Source of the DNA: Owenia fusiformis
Lineage: Eukaryota; Annelida; Polychaeta; Sabellida; Oweniidae
DNA length: 60,000 nucleotides
Assembly (NCBI GenBank): GCA_903813345.2
Contig: CAIIXF020000012.1
Span: 1,717,318 to 1,777,317, forward strand
Direction: 5' to 3'
Shown here one piece after another: positions 42,571 to 54,347 of this stretch (positions are counted from its first letter, which is position 1; the number at the start of each line of letters is the position of its first letter). The translations under genes were made by a program, and so were the position numbers. Under the pieces are notes generated by a model. That model ran no database searches. It had not been told where the DNA came from and saw only the letters and a program-made list of their open reading frames with translations.

Positions 42571-43567
42571 CAGGGCGTATAAAAAAAATGCAACAAGTAG
42601 TAAAATCACAAAACTAGTGATGACTACATCAATTTAATTTAATGTACCATAAAGCCATGTCTCTCCTCTTTGCAATGATATGTCATTCATTCACATGTGG
42701 TAATGGTTGGGTGAGAAATCCTTCCATTTGTACAGTGGGTCAAAATCGGCTCTGCACCAAGTTTTAGATATTGAAAAAATCAGTGCAAGGGCTAAGTGAC
42801 AATGGAAGTTCCCCTGACTTAAATTGTTGTGACTTTTTCTTTTGGAGCTATCTCAGGAGCATCTGTGCTCACAATTTTTCCACCAGATATTGCAAAACCT
42901 CGAGAAAGATTTGCCCATGGGCTCCTTTCTTTGCTTTAACCCACACATGACATGCTGATGATTCAGGGCTGAACCATGCATGACGCGGACAGATGAGCGC
43001 ATCTTCATGTGCAAGGAAGTGGTGGCAATTTGGAGGGGTAAAGGATGTATTCTTGCAAGAGTATGAGTATGAACACTTTATTGTCTTTGCCATACCTGTC
43101 ACACCTTCTTCCAATAGCCCCTATGCCCCTTGTACTGACTTTTGCAATATTTTAAACTTGGGTCCGAGTTGAATTTTGCCCCACTTTGCAAAATTAATGA
43201 TTATTCGGCCAGAGATGACTCCCTGTGAATGAATGATATTCCAAATGCAAAGAGGAGTAATTTGGCTTTTTGGTACATTGAATTTAAAGGATACAGTCAG
43301 CATTGGTTTTATGTTTTCGTCCAATATTGCATAGGGCTCCGTACACCGACTTTTGCAATGTTTATAACTTGGCACAAAGCTAATTTTGGCCCACTTTGCA
43401 AATGGGATGATTACTCGCCCAACCATGACCAAATATCAATGAATGATATATCATTGTAAAGAGGAGACCCATGGCTTTACGGTGCATTGAATGAACTCAA
43501 TGCTGTTATCACTGGTTTTGTGCTTTTCCAAAATAAGAATCTGTTGCGTTCTTTTTGATACGCACTG
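42571..43567 (+). mobile_element. Dead Tc1/mariner-superfamily element with duplicated 3' arm
   Basis: TA flanks both ends; TIRs CAGGGCGTATAAAAAAAATG and the inverse of CAGTGCGTATCAAAAAGAAC. At about 42800-42875 the plus strand encodes SSPDLNCCDFFFWSYLRS, a degraded form of the mariner SPDLTPCDFFLW region. The subterminal 3' arm (TTTGCAAT...CCCACTTTGCAAA...GAATGATAT...AAGAGGAG) occurs twice in tandem, about 43131-43315 and 43330-43515, and its inverse lies at 42650-42760. Confidence 0.8.
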
Positions 43568-43757
43568 TATATTAGGGTCTCGCGTCGTGTATTGATACAT
43601 AATATAATACAAGATATTTAGTACCCCATACAAGTTTTTGTTGCATCACTGCAGAAAAGTATTCAACGAGTGTTGGCCCATGATATTTTGCGAAATAGAT
43701 CGATGAATGTAACATTATGAAATTAAAATAATCAAATTTCTCAAGCCAAATTATTTT

Positions 43758-43904
43758 TGAAAGTTATTGAATGATTTGAAGTTCAATACAGGATATATTC
43801 TGCGCGAGAAGTTCATATTGGAGCGAGACTAAGTCGAGTGCCAATACAGAATATCGAGAGCAGAATATATCCTGTATTGCACTTCAAATCATTCTATAAC
43901 GTTT
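43758..43904. repeat. Hairpin, arms about 50 bp
   Basis: GAATGATTTGAAGTTCAATA, then CAGGATATATTCTGC on the left pairs with the inverse right arm (GAATGATTTGAAGTGCAATA, then CAGGATATATTCTGC). Directly followed by a second hairpin, 43921-44010: TGTATTGCTACTGAGAATGT versus the inverse of ACAATCTCAATAGCAATACA. Intergenic. Confidence 0.75.
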
Positions 43905-44064
43905 TTATCGTGTGATCCTCTGTATTGCTACTGAGAATGTCCCCTTCGTACCAATATTTTCTGTATTGCGACGGAGATGATAAATGGGGACAATCTCAAT
44001 AGCAATACAGCTTCCAGGTACAGTACAAGAAGTGACCAATCAGAAAGCTTATATATCCAGTTAT

Positions 44065-44310
44065 TCCTGAGCACGGAAGGGGTATTATTATTTATATTAA
44101 AAGTAATATTGCATATAATCTAAGAAATGACCTCTCAAATCAAAATGAAATTGTGTGGGTCGAGTTAGTAATAAATCATCAACATATATTACTTGGCTCA
44201 TGTTATAAATCTCCCTTACTGGTACATGTATCAAGAGAAGAAATACAGACATTTAACAGTAGATTAAAATCACAACTAGAAATAAAGGACCCACGGTCCT
44301 GTGCTCACAC
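44065..44310 (+). pseudogene. LINE endonuclease-domain fragment
   Basis: Translation gives EHGRGIIIYIKSNIAYNLRN, EIVWVELVINHQHILLGSCY and KSPLLVHVSREEIQTFNSRL: the middle of an APE-type endonuclease of Jockey/CR1-like LINEs (GGixiYvk ... VWVEL ... gs.YksP). It stops at TAG near 44316. The rest of the element is absent, though a LINE 3' end starts 100 bp downstream. Confidence 0.7.
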
Positions 44311-44407
44311 AGAGTAGAACCTTCAGAGGAATGTATATTCTGATTTTCAAACAAAATTATTGATTTTGATTTGTAGTCTCGAACTTTGAGAAACTTAGAT
44401 AGCTCAG

Positions 44408-45410
44408 TTTGTGACCTAGTTTGAGGACCTTTGACCTTGAACATTTTACTTATTCAGAGCTCAGTAGGTCTTTTGTGATTAAAGTGACCAAAACGATCTC
44501 TGCTTTGACACCCCACTTAAATATCCAGAGACCTTTGGAAATAAAACTAAATCAAATGCAATGTGATCTGTCTTTGCGCTCTGATTTTTTCCGGCACAAC
44601 TTTGTAAACTACCAAGATCCAAGTTGTCCATGTGGGTTTCGAAACCAGACAAAGGTACACCATTTGCTTGATTTCCCTCTTACACATGCTGCAAGACAAA
44701 CATTTCTCCAAATTCTCTCCCAGCAAGCTGACCCTAACCTCAAACTTTTCTCCAGTAAACGTAAATATGACAAGGTTGATATGATTTTATTTGGCGATAA
44801 AGAACTATCACCAAAGCTTAACTCCATACTTATGAATCTATCATTAGATTTTATTAACAAAATATTGTCACCAGTGTCATTGCTGCTGTACTTTGCCAAA
44901 TTTAATAACATCATCACTCATCTTCATCCTATCTGAACACTGCATTTATGTAAATTATTGCATATGTAAATATCCACTGCATAAAAGGTATTTTCACAAG
45001 CCAATAATGTGCAAACGTAGGCTTGTTTCTCCATATTCACGTATTCATGTATTGTTGTATGTTAATATATGATTCAAATATGGAAATAAAATAACCTTAA
45101 AAGGCTTCATTTTACATATCACTATTACTATTCCTTGATTAATTGCGACTTCAGCTAAATGATTTTGCCCGTAGTTAGATATTGCTCAGTTGCTAATAAA
45201 ACAACCACCAAGACCTGGTCGAATTCATCAAAAACTGTTATCATTATGTAAATGGGACATTTACGTATTACATTAAGATGGCAGCACCATCTAAAGAGTA
45301 TTTCATATTTCCAGTTGTAGTTTTATATTTGTATTTGAATTTCCCACCATTTCACATTATAATTTTTAAGGAATAGTAATAAAACCTTCTTTATTGATAA
45401 TTTACCCCTT
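44408..45410 (+). repeat. Left arm of about 1 kb inverted duplication, with LINE 3' end
   Basis: About 1,003 bp that recur inverted at 45994-46995 with very few differences. It contains a frame (44421-44936) encoding a LINE C-terminal region: SLRSDFFRHNFVNYQDPSCP, CG, then HHLLDFPLT, the CxCG...HhLLdCPl segment with the last Cys replaced by Phe. In the two arms the translations differ at only three residues (T/M, Q/K, N/H). Between the arms lie 580 bp of unrelated DNA. Confidence 0.9.
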
Positions 45411-45993
45411 AAAAAGGCTTCATTTTACATATCATACGACAATAACGTATGCTGGTAGTACTCATACCTAGCTAGCTCCATCTTTTATTCTCATATTATC
45501 TTTTTATCGGTATACAGTAGCATGGTCCGTGGTATGTAGTTCCTAGGACGTCTAATAAAAAAGCTGGTAGCACACTATAGCGCAGCGATATTTGACTTAT
45601 TTACATACCTACATATGTTTAGTATGAATTTTGTTTAATATACTTCCGTCTTTTAGGTTGAATTATGTACGTCATTTGCAGAGGTCAAAGAATTACCAAA
45701 AACTAAGAGTCTTCACTTTCCACTATTTGAAGTAAATAATGCAACATAAAGTAATACAAAATAAATTTACAACATATTATTTAGGTTTTAACATATAACC
45801 TTTAGGTTATTTTTCTCTTAAATACAAGAACATTTTGGAATCGATGGATCAATATTTTGGATTATTTTTCGGATATTGATACGATAAATGGAAGAATGGA
45901 TCACTTTTAAATATAAATGATGAATGCTAAATTATGTTAGTTTTTCACAAAAGGGGTCTTGTGACATGTTTTGAGATATGGGCTGTCATTCCC

Positions 45994-46995
45994 AGGGGTA
46001 AATTATCAATAAAGAAGGATTTATTACTATTCCTTAAAAATTATAATGTGAAATGGTGGGAAATTCAAATACAAATATAAAATTACAACTGGAAATATGA
46101 AATACTCTTTAGATGGTGCTGCCATCTTAATGTAATACGTAAATGTCCCATTTACATAATGATAACAGTTTTTGATGAATTCGACCAGGTCTTGGTGGTT
46201 GTTTTATTAGCAACTGAGCAATATCTAACTACGGGCAAAATTATTTAGCTGAAGTCGCAATTAATCAAGGAATAGTAATAGTGATATGTAAAATGAAGCC
46301 TTTTAAGGTTATTTTATTTCCATATTTGAATCATATATTAACATACAACAATACATGAATACGTGAATATGGAGAAACAAGCCTACGTTTGCACATTATT
46401 GGCTTGTGAAAATACCTTTTATGCAGTGGATATTTACATATGCAATAATTTACATAAATGCAGTGTTCAGATAGGATGAAGATGAGTGATGATGTTATTA
46501 AATTTGGCAAAGTACAGCAGCAATGACACTGGTGACAATATTTTGTGAATAAAATCTAATGATAGATTCATAAGTATGGAGTTAAGCTTTGGTGATAGTT
46601 CTTTATCGCCAAATAAAATCATATCAACCTTGTCATATTTACGTTTACTGGAGAAAAGTTTGAGGTTAGGGTCAGCTTGCTGGGAGAGAATTTGGAGAAA
46701 TGTTTGTCTTGCAGCATGTGTAAGAGGGAAATCAAGCAAATGGTGTACCTTTGTCTGGTTTCGAAACCCACATGGACAACTTGGATCTTGGTAGTTTACA
46801 AAGTTGTGCCGGAAAAAATCAGAGCGCAAAGACAGATCACATTTCATTTGATTTAGTTTTATCTCCAAAGGTCTCTGGATATTTAAGTGGGGTGTCAAAG
46901 CAGAGATCATTTTGGTCACTTTAATCACAAAAGACCTACTGAGCTCTGAATAAGTAAAATGTTCAAGGTCAAAGGTCCTCAAACTAGGTCACAAA
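45994..46995 (-). repeat. Right arm of about 1 kb inverted duplication, with LINE 3' end
   Basis: Inverted partner of 44408-45410; the LINE remnant frame runs 46982-46467 on the minus strand. Because the Cys-to-Phe change is shared, the decay preceded the duplication. A further 19-bp match (TCTCGAACTTTGAGAAACT at 44383, inverted near 47359-47377) shows the original duplication extended further and was split on this side by about 360 bp (47000-47358) or trimmed on the other. Could be genuine or an assembly fold. Confidence 0.85.
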
Positions 46996-47380
46996 TCTTA
47001 TTGTGCATTCGTTATATACCAAAAATCGGACCCGTCAGCTGAAATAATGATTACCCAATTAGCATTTGAATAGATTTTATTGCCCACTACTGAGAAGTCC
47101 GCTAGCCACCAACTATCGAGTGAGGGTCGACTTTTGACTCAACTATCGAGCTTATCTGTTTACCCAATCTTTCAAATGAGGGTTATCATTCATAACATCA
47201 ATAGGCTATCCTGGACCCTGTTGCTTTAATAGCTTTATTGCATGATAACTATCTCAAACTAACACCAAATGACAACATGTTCGCTAGAAACTTCATAAAA
47301 CAGGTTATATAATATTACTTCACCGCTAGTTGCGATATTTTCTAGCGAATACACACGTAGTTTCTCAAAGTTCGAGACCA

Positions 47381-48056
47381 GAAAGCCGGCCTTCTTTTTA
47401 GCAAATGGTATTTAAATAAATCAAGACATATGCACCTTTTTGAATATTAGTTCAAATGTTGCTGCACTGCTATTGATGCCTCACATTCCGGAGTCATGTC
47501 ATGGACCAAATAACCCAGAGCTTGATAACAAGTGCTATTTTACAGTGAAAGTTACACGACGCTCCCTTCGTCTTTGTATTGTATCTTGGTTACCGCCATA
47601 TCCGGGCGCCATATATGGCGAGCAATACCTCATTGGTATATTCCATATTTTACACTCGAAGACAGAGCCAGAGACCCCTCCTCGGAGGGGCCCTTTGTTC
47701 TTTTGTGTGCACGGGTACATAGACATACAAGTACACACCACAACCTTTTATACGAGTCGTGAACCCGGGGCCAAGCGATAGTGGTAACCTTCGCTCTGCC
47801 ACTGAGTCATAGTGTTAATAAATATAATATGGCTTTGAAGGCTTTAATTTGATAAATATTTTCTAGAACCTCAGGCATAGATCTTCAAATTACAAAACAT
47901 TCACCGAACAGTCCTTTTGTCACCTAGTGTTAGATATTAAATGTAAACATACGATACAGGCTCCTGGGTTTGCTTGGAAAAAGAAGAATAAGAATTTATT
48001 GTGTAAGATAATAATATCCAACAACTTATTGATAACGTACGTATTATTCGTATTAC
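47381..48056. other. Intergenic, no recognised gene
   Basis: A 113-codon frame at 47440-47781 has no recognisable domain, and overlapping frames on both strands are equally open; I do not call it a gene. Confidence 0.5.
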
Positions 48057-48489
48057 GGGGGTTGTCCCAAAAGTCTTGAAAGTTTTGCTGTAACTTTCTT
48101 GAATATTTTCAAATTAAGCTAAGATGATGTGTTTACTGCTGCTGAAGTGTGATCTATTACATTATATAAGTTTTAGCATCATGTATTAAATTGTTGCTAT
48201 AGCAACGCCGGGGTTGAAATTGACGAGACAGGTATCAATTTTTCTAATGAAGAAAAACTCCAAATTGTTATTCTTTTAGTCTCTTCGAACAGCATGATAT
48301 TAATCAAGCATAAATAAGGACATTTAGCATACTGTGGTGTTATATTTCCACAGTTCAACGGTCACAAATTAATACTACCAATCGTAGTGAAAATATCTCT
48401 CAAGATCATTTACTGAGAATTTCATACAAAAATATAAAGTATTGATTAAGTTAGAACAAAAATGTCAAGATTTTTAAGACAACCCTCTT
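48057..48489. mobile_element. Mariner-like MITE (about 433 bp)
   Basis: TA-flanked; left end CGGGGGTTGTCCCAAAAGTC and right end the inverse of AGAGGGTTGTCTTAAAAATC. Both continue into weaker inverted similarity (CTTGA). No transposase. Its TIR resembles the start of another element at 59898. Confidence 0.65.
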
Positions 48490-49068
48490 TAGTTATAGCT
48501 GTCCGTGTGCCCGAGGCTGGTTCAAAAACTTATGGTGACATAACAATATATGTACTAATACAGTATCCATAGATTTTGATTCAGCAGCTTAGTATAAAGT
48601 TACGTTTATTTTTCATATACCCAGAAGGAGTGGCTTGCTGAGAGTCAATAAAACCTAAAAATAAGCAATCAAAGTGCAATTATAACATGGGAAAAGAGAT
48701 TCATATTTTACACGTAAAATGTTTGTTCAACTTAGATTGCTTATAGTTTCGCTTTTGAAATGTGTGGTCTCTTGTATTCAAACTTACATGTATTTGGATG
48801 AAACTCACTAAAATTTAGAGACACACGATCGCGAGGTTTACTGCGAATAGATATAATTTCACACATTGCAAGGCAAAGTGTGTCCTATTCCAGCCAATAT
48901 CCCAGATGCGAGTAGAAATAATTTTGATTTACGCCATTACAAATTCACAATTCAGTCAAACTGATGTCATATTTGGAATCTACATGTAAAATTACATTGA
49001 GAAATGTGGTTTTGAAAAGAGTAACAACTTTGAAAATTTGATTTTCTTTGAAAATGTGACTTCTAGGT

Positions 49069-49335
49069 CGGGGAGATTCCCCATAGACCCCATGTTGTAA
49101 AACCACAAAAAGTGAAATATCTTTTCTTGTGTTGGGCAGATAATATTTTCTTTTACTGGACATATTTTAATTTGTATAACTATTAGATACATAAAGGTAA
49201 TATGAAAATTGAACCACTAAAACTGATGCATATTCAAGTTTAAGGGGATTTTGTAATACCCTGCCATGTTAATTCCCCCGAATTAGCCACCTGGTGGCGA
49301 AACTGGTAACTACCTACTCGCATCTGAGTAATTGA
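49069..49335 (+). repeat. Dispersed repeat, copy B (see 4070)
   Basis: Same order of blocks as copy A: CCCCATAGACCCCATGTT, TTTTACTGGACATATTTT, TAACTATTAGATACATAA, GAAAATTGAACCAC, then GGTAACTACCTACTCGCATC. About 85% alike by eye. Unknown class. Confidence 0.65.
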
Positions 49336-49549
49336 CCATGAACACAATAGTTCATAGAACTGCAGTGCATTATATCACCAGCTAAGCACCCAAGGTCATA
49401 CGTCGCATGGTTCATTGAAATAGATACTTTGCCAACTTGACCCTTGCAAAAGTTTAATTGAAAATAGTTTCTTTTAGTGATTTCGTATCTAATGTGATTC
49501 GCAGAAACTATTTTGAAATGTGTGAAAATAATCTAATCCCAAGACGTGA

Positions 49550-49672
49550 TGCATTGTGGCTGAATCATTCTATTCGGGTGTTATTTCCTAAACTTCACAC
49601 ATAGCTGCGCATCTCGTAGTAAAGTTGAAATAACACCTTTTTGAGGAATGATTCAATCAACATTGCACTGAG
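49550..49672. repeat. Hairpin, arms about 50 bp
   Basis: TGCATTGTGGCTGAATCATT and GGGTGTTATTTC pair with the inverse right arm (TGCAATGTTGATTGAATCAT, AGGTGTTATTTC) around a short loop. MITE-like; non-coding. Confidence 0.65.
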
Positions 49673-50725
49673 TCCAAGGCTTAAATCCTTAATTATCTGA
49701 AATTAATATACGAACGTTTCGCGTGTAAATATGAAATTCAATGTATTTTTCCATACGCTCTTACACTTTGTTATTTTGCTAGGTTTGATTCAATGTCAGG
49801 AGCTATTTGAAAAAGGAAAACATTTGATTGTAAGATAGTCAAATTGAAATATTCTTTAAGCAATGCGTTTTACGACGTAAATGCATACATGTAATTATAT
49901 GCAAATGCCCTGAAATGGTTTTTGTGTGGAAACAAAATGTTTGGTTTGAAACACAATAACATCTTGAATCTTGACAAACGACCCAATTGACTTCTACTCT
50001 ACACCTTATGTGGGATATTGTCTAAAAGATGGCGATCTAGTGAAGATCGCTTGACAATCCCTAACTCTTCGCTCGATGTCGTATTCATTAATTAAATCCT
50101 TGTAGGACCTGGGACATTTGGAAGTCTGAAGGACACAAAAAGAAGCGTGTAACAATATACAACCATTCTTGTTCTACGATTTATGTTACAATAACTATGA
50201 CAATATACTGTATATGTTTATTGTGTATTAGCATCGAGATTAGCATTGCTTCTATCTAGTTTCCCAAAGGGTTTTAAGGAGTTAACTTCCAATAACTTTC
50301 ACTTATTTTGTCCAGTTATAAAACGTACCATTCACATTCACTTCCTATTAATGAAATATGAGAACAAAAGAAGAATAACAATGAATGTTTTAGGAGATCA
50401 CAATTTATATAAATAATAAATGATAATAAAATACTTTAAAAACTTACGGAATTATTAATATCCCAAACGCAAACCATTTGTGTCTACTTTATTACTTTAC
50501 CATAACCACTCGTGTTCCTCGCCCATTGTCACATGGGAAAGTTGTACATTGAAAATGAGCGTCCATGTTAGCAGGAGAGCCAGGTGTCTCACAAGTGCCA
50601 AAAGGTGGTTTCTGTGACCCACCCATTGTGGGACCCACAGTCTGAATGGACGTGGCCATTGTTTAAAAATCGGTAAAACCCCCAAAAGTGCTCTAAATCG
50701 TCTTAAAATGCTGTAAAGCAAAATT

Positions 50726-51168
50726 ATGATGCGCCTCTCTACAGACTGCCATGAGCTGCGCGTAAAAAACTCTTGGCTAAATTGTATTTGCGTTTTGTGT
50801 AATACGTTTGAGGTAGAAACGATTGAACATTTCCTTAGCTCCTGTGAGGCTTACTTTGATGAACATGCCAGACTGACTTCTATTATAAATAAATACGGTA
50901 ACCCTTGTGATTTAAAGAGCGTTGTATTCGGCTATCACGAACATATAACTGAAAATAACATGATCCAAATAGGTGAAATTGTTCTCCAAATGAGTATAAA
51001 AAGAGCTCGTTTAATGCGAGCGTACACTGGTAACCAGATGTAAAAAGGTGACCAAAAAACACTTTCTGTAAATAGTTTTGACTTTATTATGTACATGTAT
51101 ATGTGTTGTAAATTATAAAACTACTCTGTTTAACTACAGGTTAATAAATTAATAATAATAATAATATG
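50726..51168 (+). pseudogene. 5'-truncated LINE 3' end with (AAT)n tail
   Basis: The frame 50726-51043 encodes MRLSTDCHELRVKNSW, then CVLCNTFEVETIEHFLSSC, the Cys/His segment (CxxC...EtxxHflxxC) at the end of LINE ORF2 proteins, followed by a helical C-terminus and stop. A 100-bp 3' UTR runs to a TAATAATAATAATAA tail at 51147-51168, the usual end of such an element. The upstream LINE body is absent. It is a different lineage from the 31875 and 44408 copies, judged by its C-terminus. Confidence 0.75.
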
Positions 51169-53131
51169 GGTTAATATAGCAATACAGATATTCTCTCAAT
51201 GTTTAATGTTGATTCTTAGTATTTTAAAAGTTAGAACTAGTGAGATAACTTTTCGGGAATGGTAGGAACATTTAAAGCGGCCATTTTGGATTGTACGTGT
51301 TCGTGTAGTTTTCGTTCAGAAATTGTACCAACGAAATCTTGCCTGAAGTTTCAGGGGGTTTTCTTCGAATTTTAGAAATGCTTTCTGCAACGTCAGCGGT
51401 GTGATATTGTACAGTTGGTGTCCTTTCATCCTCCGAACGCAGGGGTTCATACATCATCCACAAACTTTCCTCCCTTTATCATTCCATCTTCTTGGAAGAA
51501 CGAGGTACGAGTTGTGAAGGCCTGTATTCAGAGGATGTTGTCCTTTTGGCTCTACGACGTATAATGCTTGCTATAGATATAAATAATTAATTGACAGTTT
51601 GTGCCAGTGCATCATTGATCGTTGTCGTGTTTAGGAAGATAAGCTATTCATCAACGGTAATTAATCAAACACCTGTCAAGTTTAATAGTGAGGTCATGTT
51701 CAACTATATTGTACAATATTGGAAATATTTTGTATTTCGATTCCATTTGAACATCTTGCGCGTCATGGTTTCAAATGTATTTTATAATGTACGGAATCGT
51801 ATACAAGTTGGTGGATGGTCGGAAACGTGTCTTCGTACGTGCGCTTATCGGTTATTATACCCAATTGAAAGGATTGAAGGAGAGTAGAGATTCTGTCATG
51901 TATGAAATCGCCCTAAAATGGGTTCGCATTACAGAACGCGATCATAATCGCTTACCAGTTAATTTTCTATCAAAACTTGCAAACTTTACCTTGGCAATCT
52001 AACATGGTAGTCGATGAAGATATGTAGATAGTTTAGGAAACGTGAAACCAAACATTCAAAGTGCAATTATTGACCATATGCTGATGGTCAGAGCCTTGAG
52101 CCTCTTCGGAATTACCCACGCCTTAAGAAAATGAGGGTCATCGACAGCTCATATAGATAACAGAAATATCACCAACGAAAACATCCAGCGGAAAAGAACG
52201 GGAACCAAAGTCAAAAGTTTGTTATTTTTATAAAAAACATGCTCGAAAGCGAAATATCAAAGCAAGCAATTCTTTCCTAAAGACATAAAAAGACACACTC
52301 TTGAGTGAAAAAATCACCTGCAATTATTTCACAATCAATCAATGAATAGGCTAGTATCTCTGTATCGGGTTAGGCCGTCACGCGTGACAGTTGCGTCAAC
52401 GATGTAGCGATTCGCTTCAAAACGGAGATTGTAATATTGATTATTTAACGCAACATGGATCATCATTACATTAGAATTTAATGATTAAAGGTATCCGATG
52501 TCTTTCACCTTACGAGACTAAAGTACGAGACTTAACAAGTTAACATCTTGAGACTTCCGAGGGCAAACATGAACACAGAATGGAAAGACGGAACAGGACT
52601 TGATGTTAAATGTCAAATGGATATCGTTTACAATTTGATCACTCGGGGATCGATCCCACGGAGGGGTGTGGCGTTATCTTTAGCCGAATGAAAACAAAAG
52701 AGCGACACGTAATGAGTGTCTGTGATGACAGGTTGCAAGAAAAAGTCACTCAGTCGGTTTAACAATTCTAAAAGTGGCGTTTTCAGCTTAAAACGCTTTT
52801 AGATCGAGAATACAAAACGCAGCACACAACTCGTAAAATTTGAGGAGAAAACAATCACATTTGGCAAATATTAATTAGAATGAGCTGAGGTACCGTGGGA
52901 TGGCTATGGTTCCTTCCATAGAAAACCTAGAAGTTTACAACAAAATCATTCTTCTAAAAACAAAAAAGGTTAATGAAACTATTTTAAAAACATGTACACG
53001 TACACATTTGGTCATTTTAGGGGTTCGTGCTAGTTTTATAAAAATATTTCTCGCACGGAGTTATACATGTAAAACATATAATTGGAAACGGTGCAAGAAT
53101 ATCATACTCTCAAATGGTTTATTTAAGAAAT
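51169..53131. other. Intergenic, no recognised gene
   Basis: Two overlapping open frames (51591-51887, 51775-52002) show no domain and no codon or splice support; left as non-coding. A CGTCACGCGTGACAG palindrome near 52377 is isolated. Confidence 0.5.
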
Positions 53132-53284
53132 ATAGACCTCAGAGCAGAGGCAATATCGTCGAATGTACCCCTTAGGGCTAGGCACAAACAATTTCTGTAC
53201 CCCGAACTCCCTTCGGTGCAGAAATTGTTTGTGCCTAGCCCTAATGGGTATATTCGACGATATTACCCCTGCTCTGAGGTCTAT
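53132..53284. repeat. Near-perfect hairpin with arms of about 62-70 bp
   Basis: ATAGACCTCAGAGCAGAGGC ... GGGCTAGGCACAAACAATTT on the left is matched by the inverse right arm (ATAGACCTCAGAGCAGGGGT ... GGGCTAGGCACAAACAATTT), loop about 25 nt. Only a handful of mismatches. It could be a MITE or a source of hairpin RNA. Confidence 0.85.
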
Positions 53285-53636
53285 TTTACTATTCGAACAT
53301 GAAAACTCATCGAAATGTTTCGTTATGGTCCGCCATTACTACGACCCGTCGTTATGACGTCACGCATTACACCAGGGGTATTCTTTGCGAATATACCCCG
53401 GGTGAAATGTTGACTTGTTTAGAGCTTATAGAAGGCGTGAATACAGTCATGTTCGAATTCATTTTAATGTCATCATGTGGTTTACTATTAAGTTTTAACG
53501 GGTCGAGCGTCGACGCTTTTATGTTCTCAATTTAATTTGATGCAAATTCTATCACATGCCATAGAAATAATCAAATACGGTGTAGTCGTATGGCGCAATA
53601 TTGATACATAAGCGCAAAAAATATATCAACGCGTTA

Positions 53637-53742
53637 ACGCCCACTTCTTCAAAGATAAGACAGATCAAATGTTCCAGGAGGCACTTGCGCCCACTTCTTC
53701 AAAGATCAGACATGTACTCAAATGTTCCAGCAGGCACTTGAT
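53637..53742 (+). repeat. Tandem duplication of about 52 bp
   Basis: GCGCCCACTTCTTCAAAGAT ... AAATGTTCCAG ... AGGCACTTG occurs twice in a row with a few changes. Non-coding. Confidence 0.75.
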
Positions 53743-54128
53743 CGTTCAAGATCTTCTCCAAAGTTGAGATTGATCTAATGCTGGGTAAAAATCATTGCAT
53801 TTTACTTGAAGATGACACCCATGATCCAAAGCAGGAGAAGTGTTTGCAATCAAGTATAGATCATGTGGATGATTTCGACAAAAGAAAGTCTCATATAAAA
53901 TTATTATAAAAGCGTACATAACAATTGGCGGCAAGAGAAGGGATGGATAATACATTAAAATTTAAAACCAACGTGATTCTACATTAAGTTCAAACAACAG
54001 ACCAATTTATTGTGCCCTCTTTGGCAACATACTGAATGAAATTACATTGGACGTAATAGCAGTTGTACAAGGATAATTCAATGGAATCTTCAAGAACATA
54101 ACAATTTATACAAATGACACGACGCTGA

Positions 54129-54347
54129 AACGTACAATAATCGAACAGGCATCATACACAGTGCTTAATTGGACAAAGACACGTGATGGATGCTTGGTTT
54201 TATGTACTAATGGTTGCACATGCGCCGCTTACCCGACGAAGAAACGTACAATAATCGAACAGGCATCATACACAGTGCTTAATTGGACAAAGACACGTGA
54301 TGAATGCTTGGTTTTATGTAATAATGGTTGCGCATGCGCTTACGTTA
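54129..54347 (+). repeat. 114-bp tandem duplication covering 5' region and signal-peptide start
   Basis: ACGTACAATAATCGAACAGG through GGTTTTATGTA...ATGGTTGC occurs at 54131 and 54245. The second copy carries the start of the EGF/mucin gene (ATG 54300); the first carries the matching ATG (54186), which opens a 22-codon frame MDAWFYVLMVAHAP... that ends at 54254 inside the second copy. Confidence 0.85.

Noticed and set aside
47440-47781. 113-codon frame as a gene
   Set aside because: No domain, overlapping open frames on both strands, and no splice support.
51591-52002. Two overlapping frames as a small gene
   Set aside because: Different frames compete, no recognisable motif, TE-rich surroundings.
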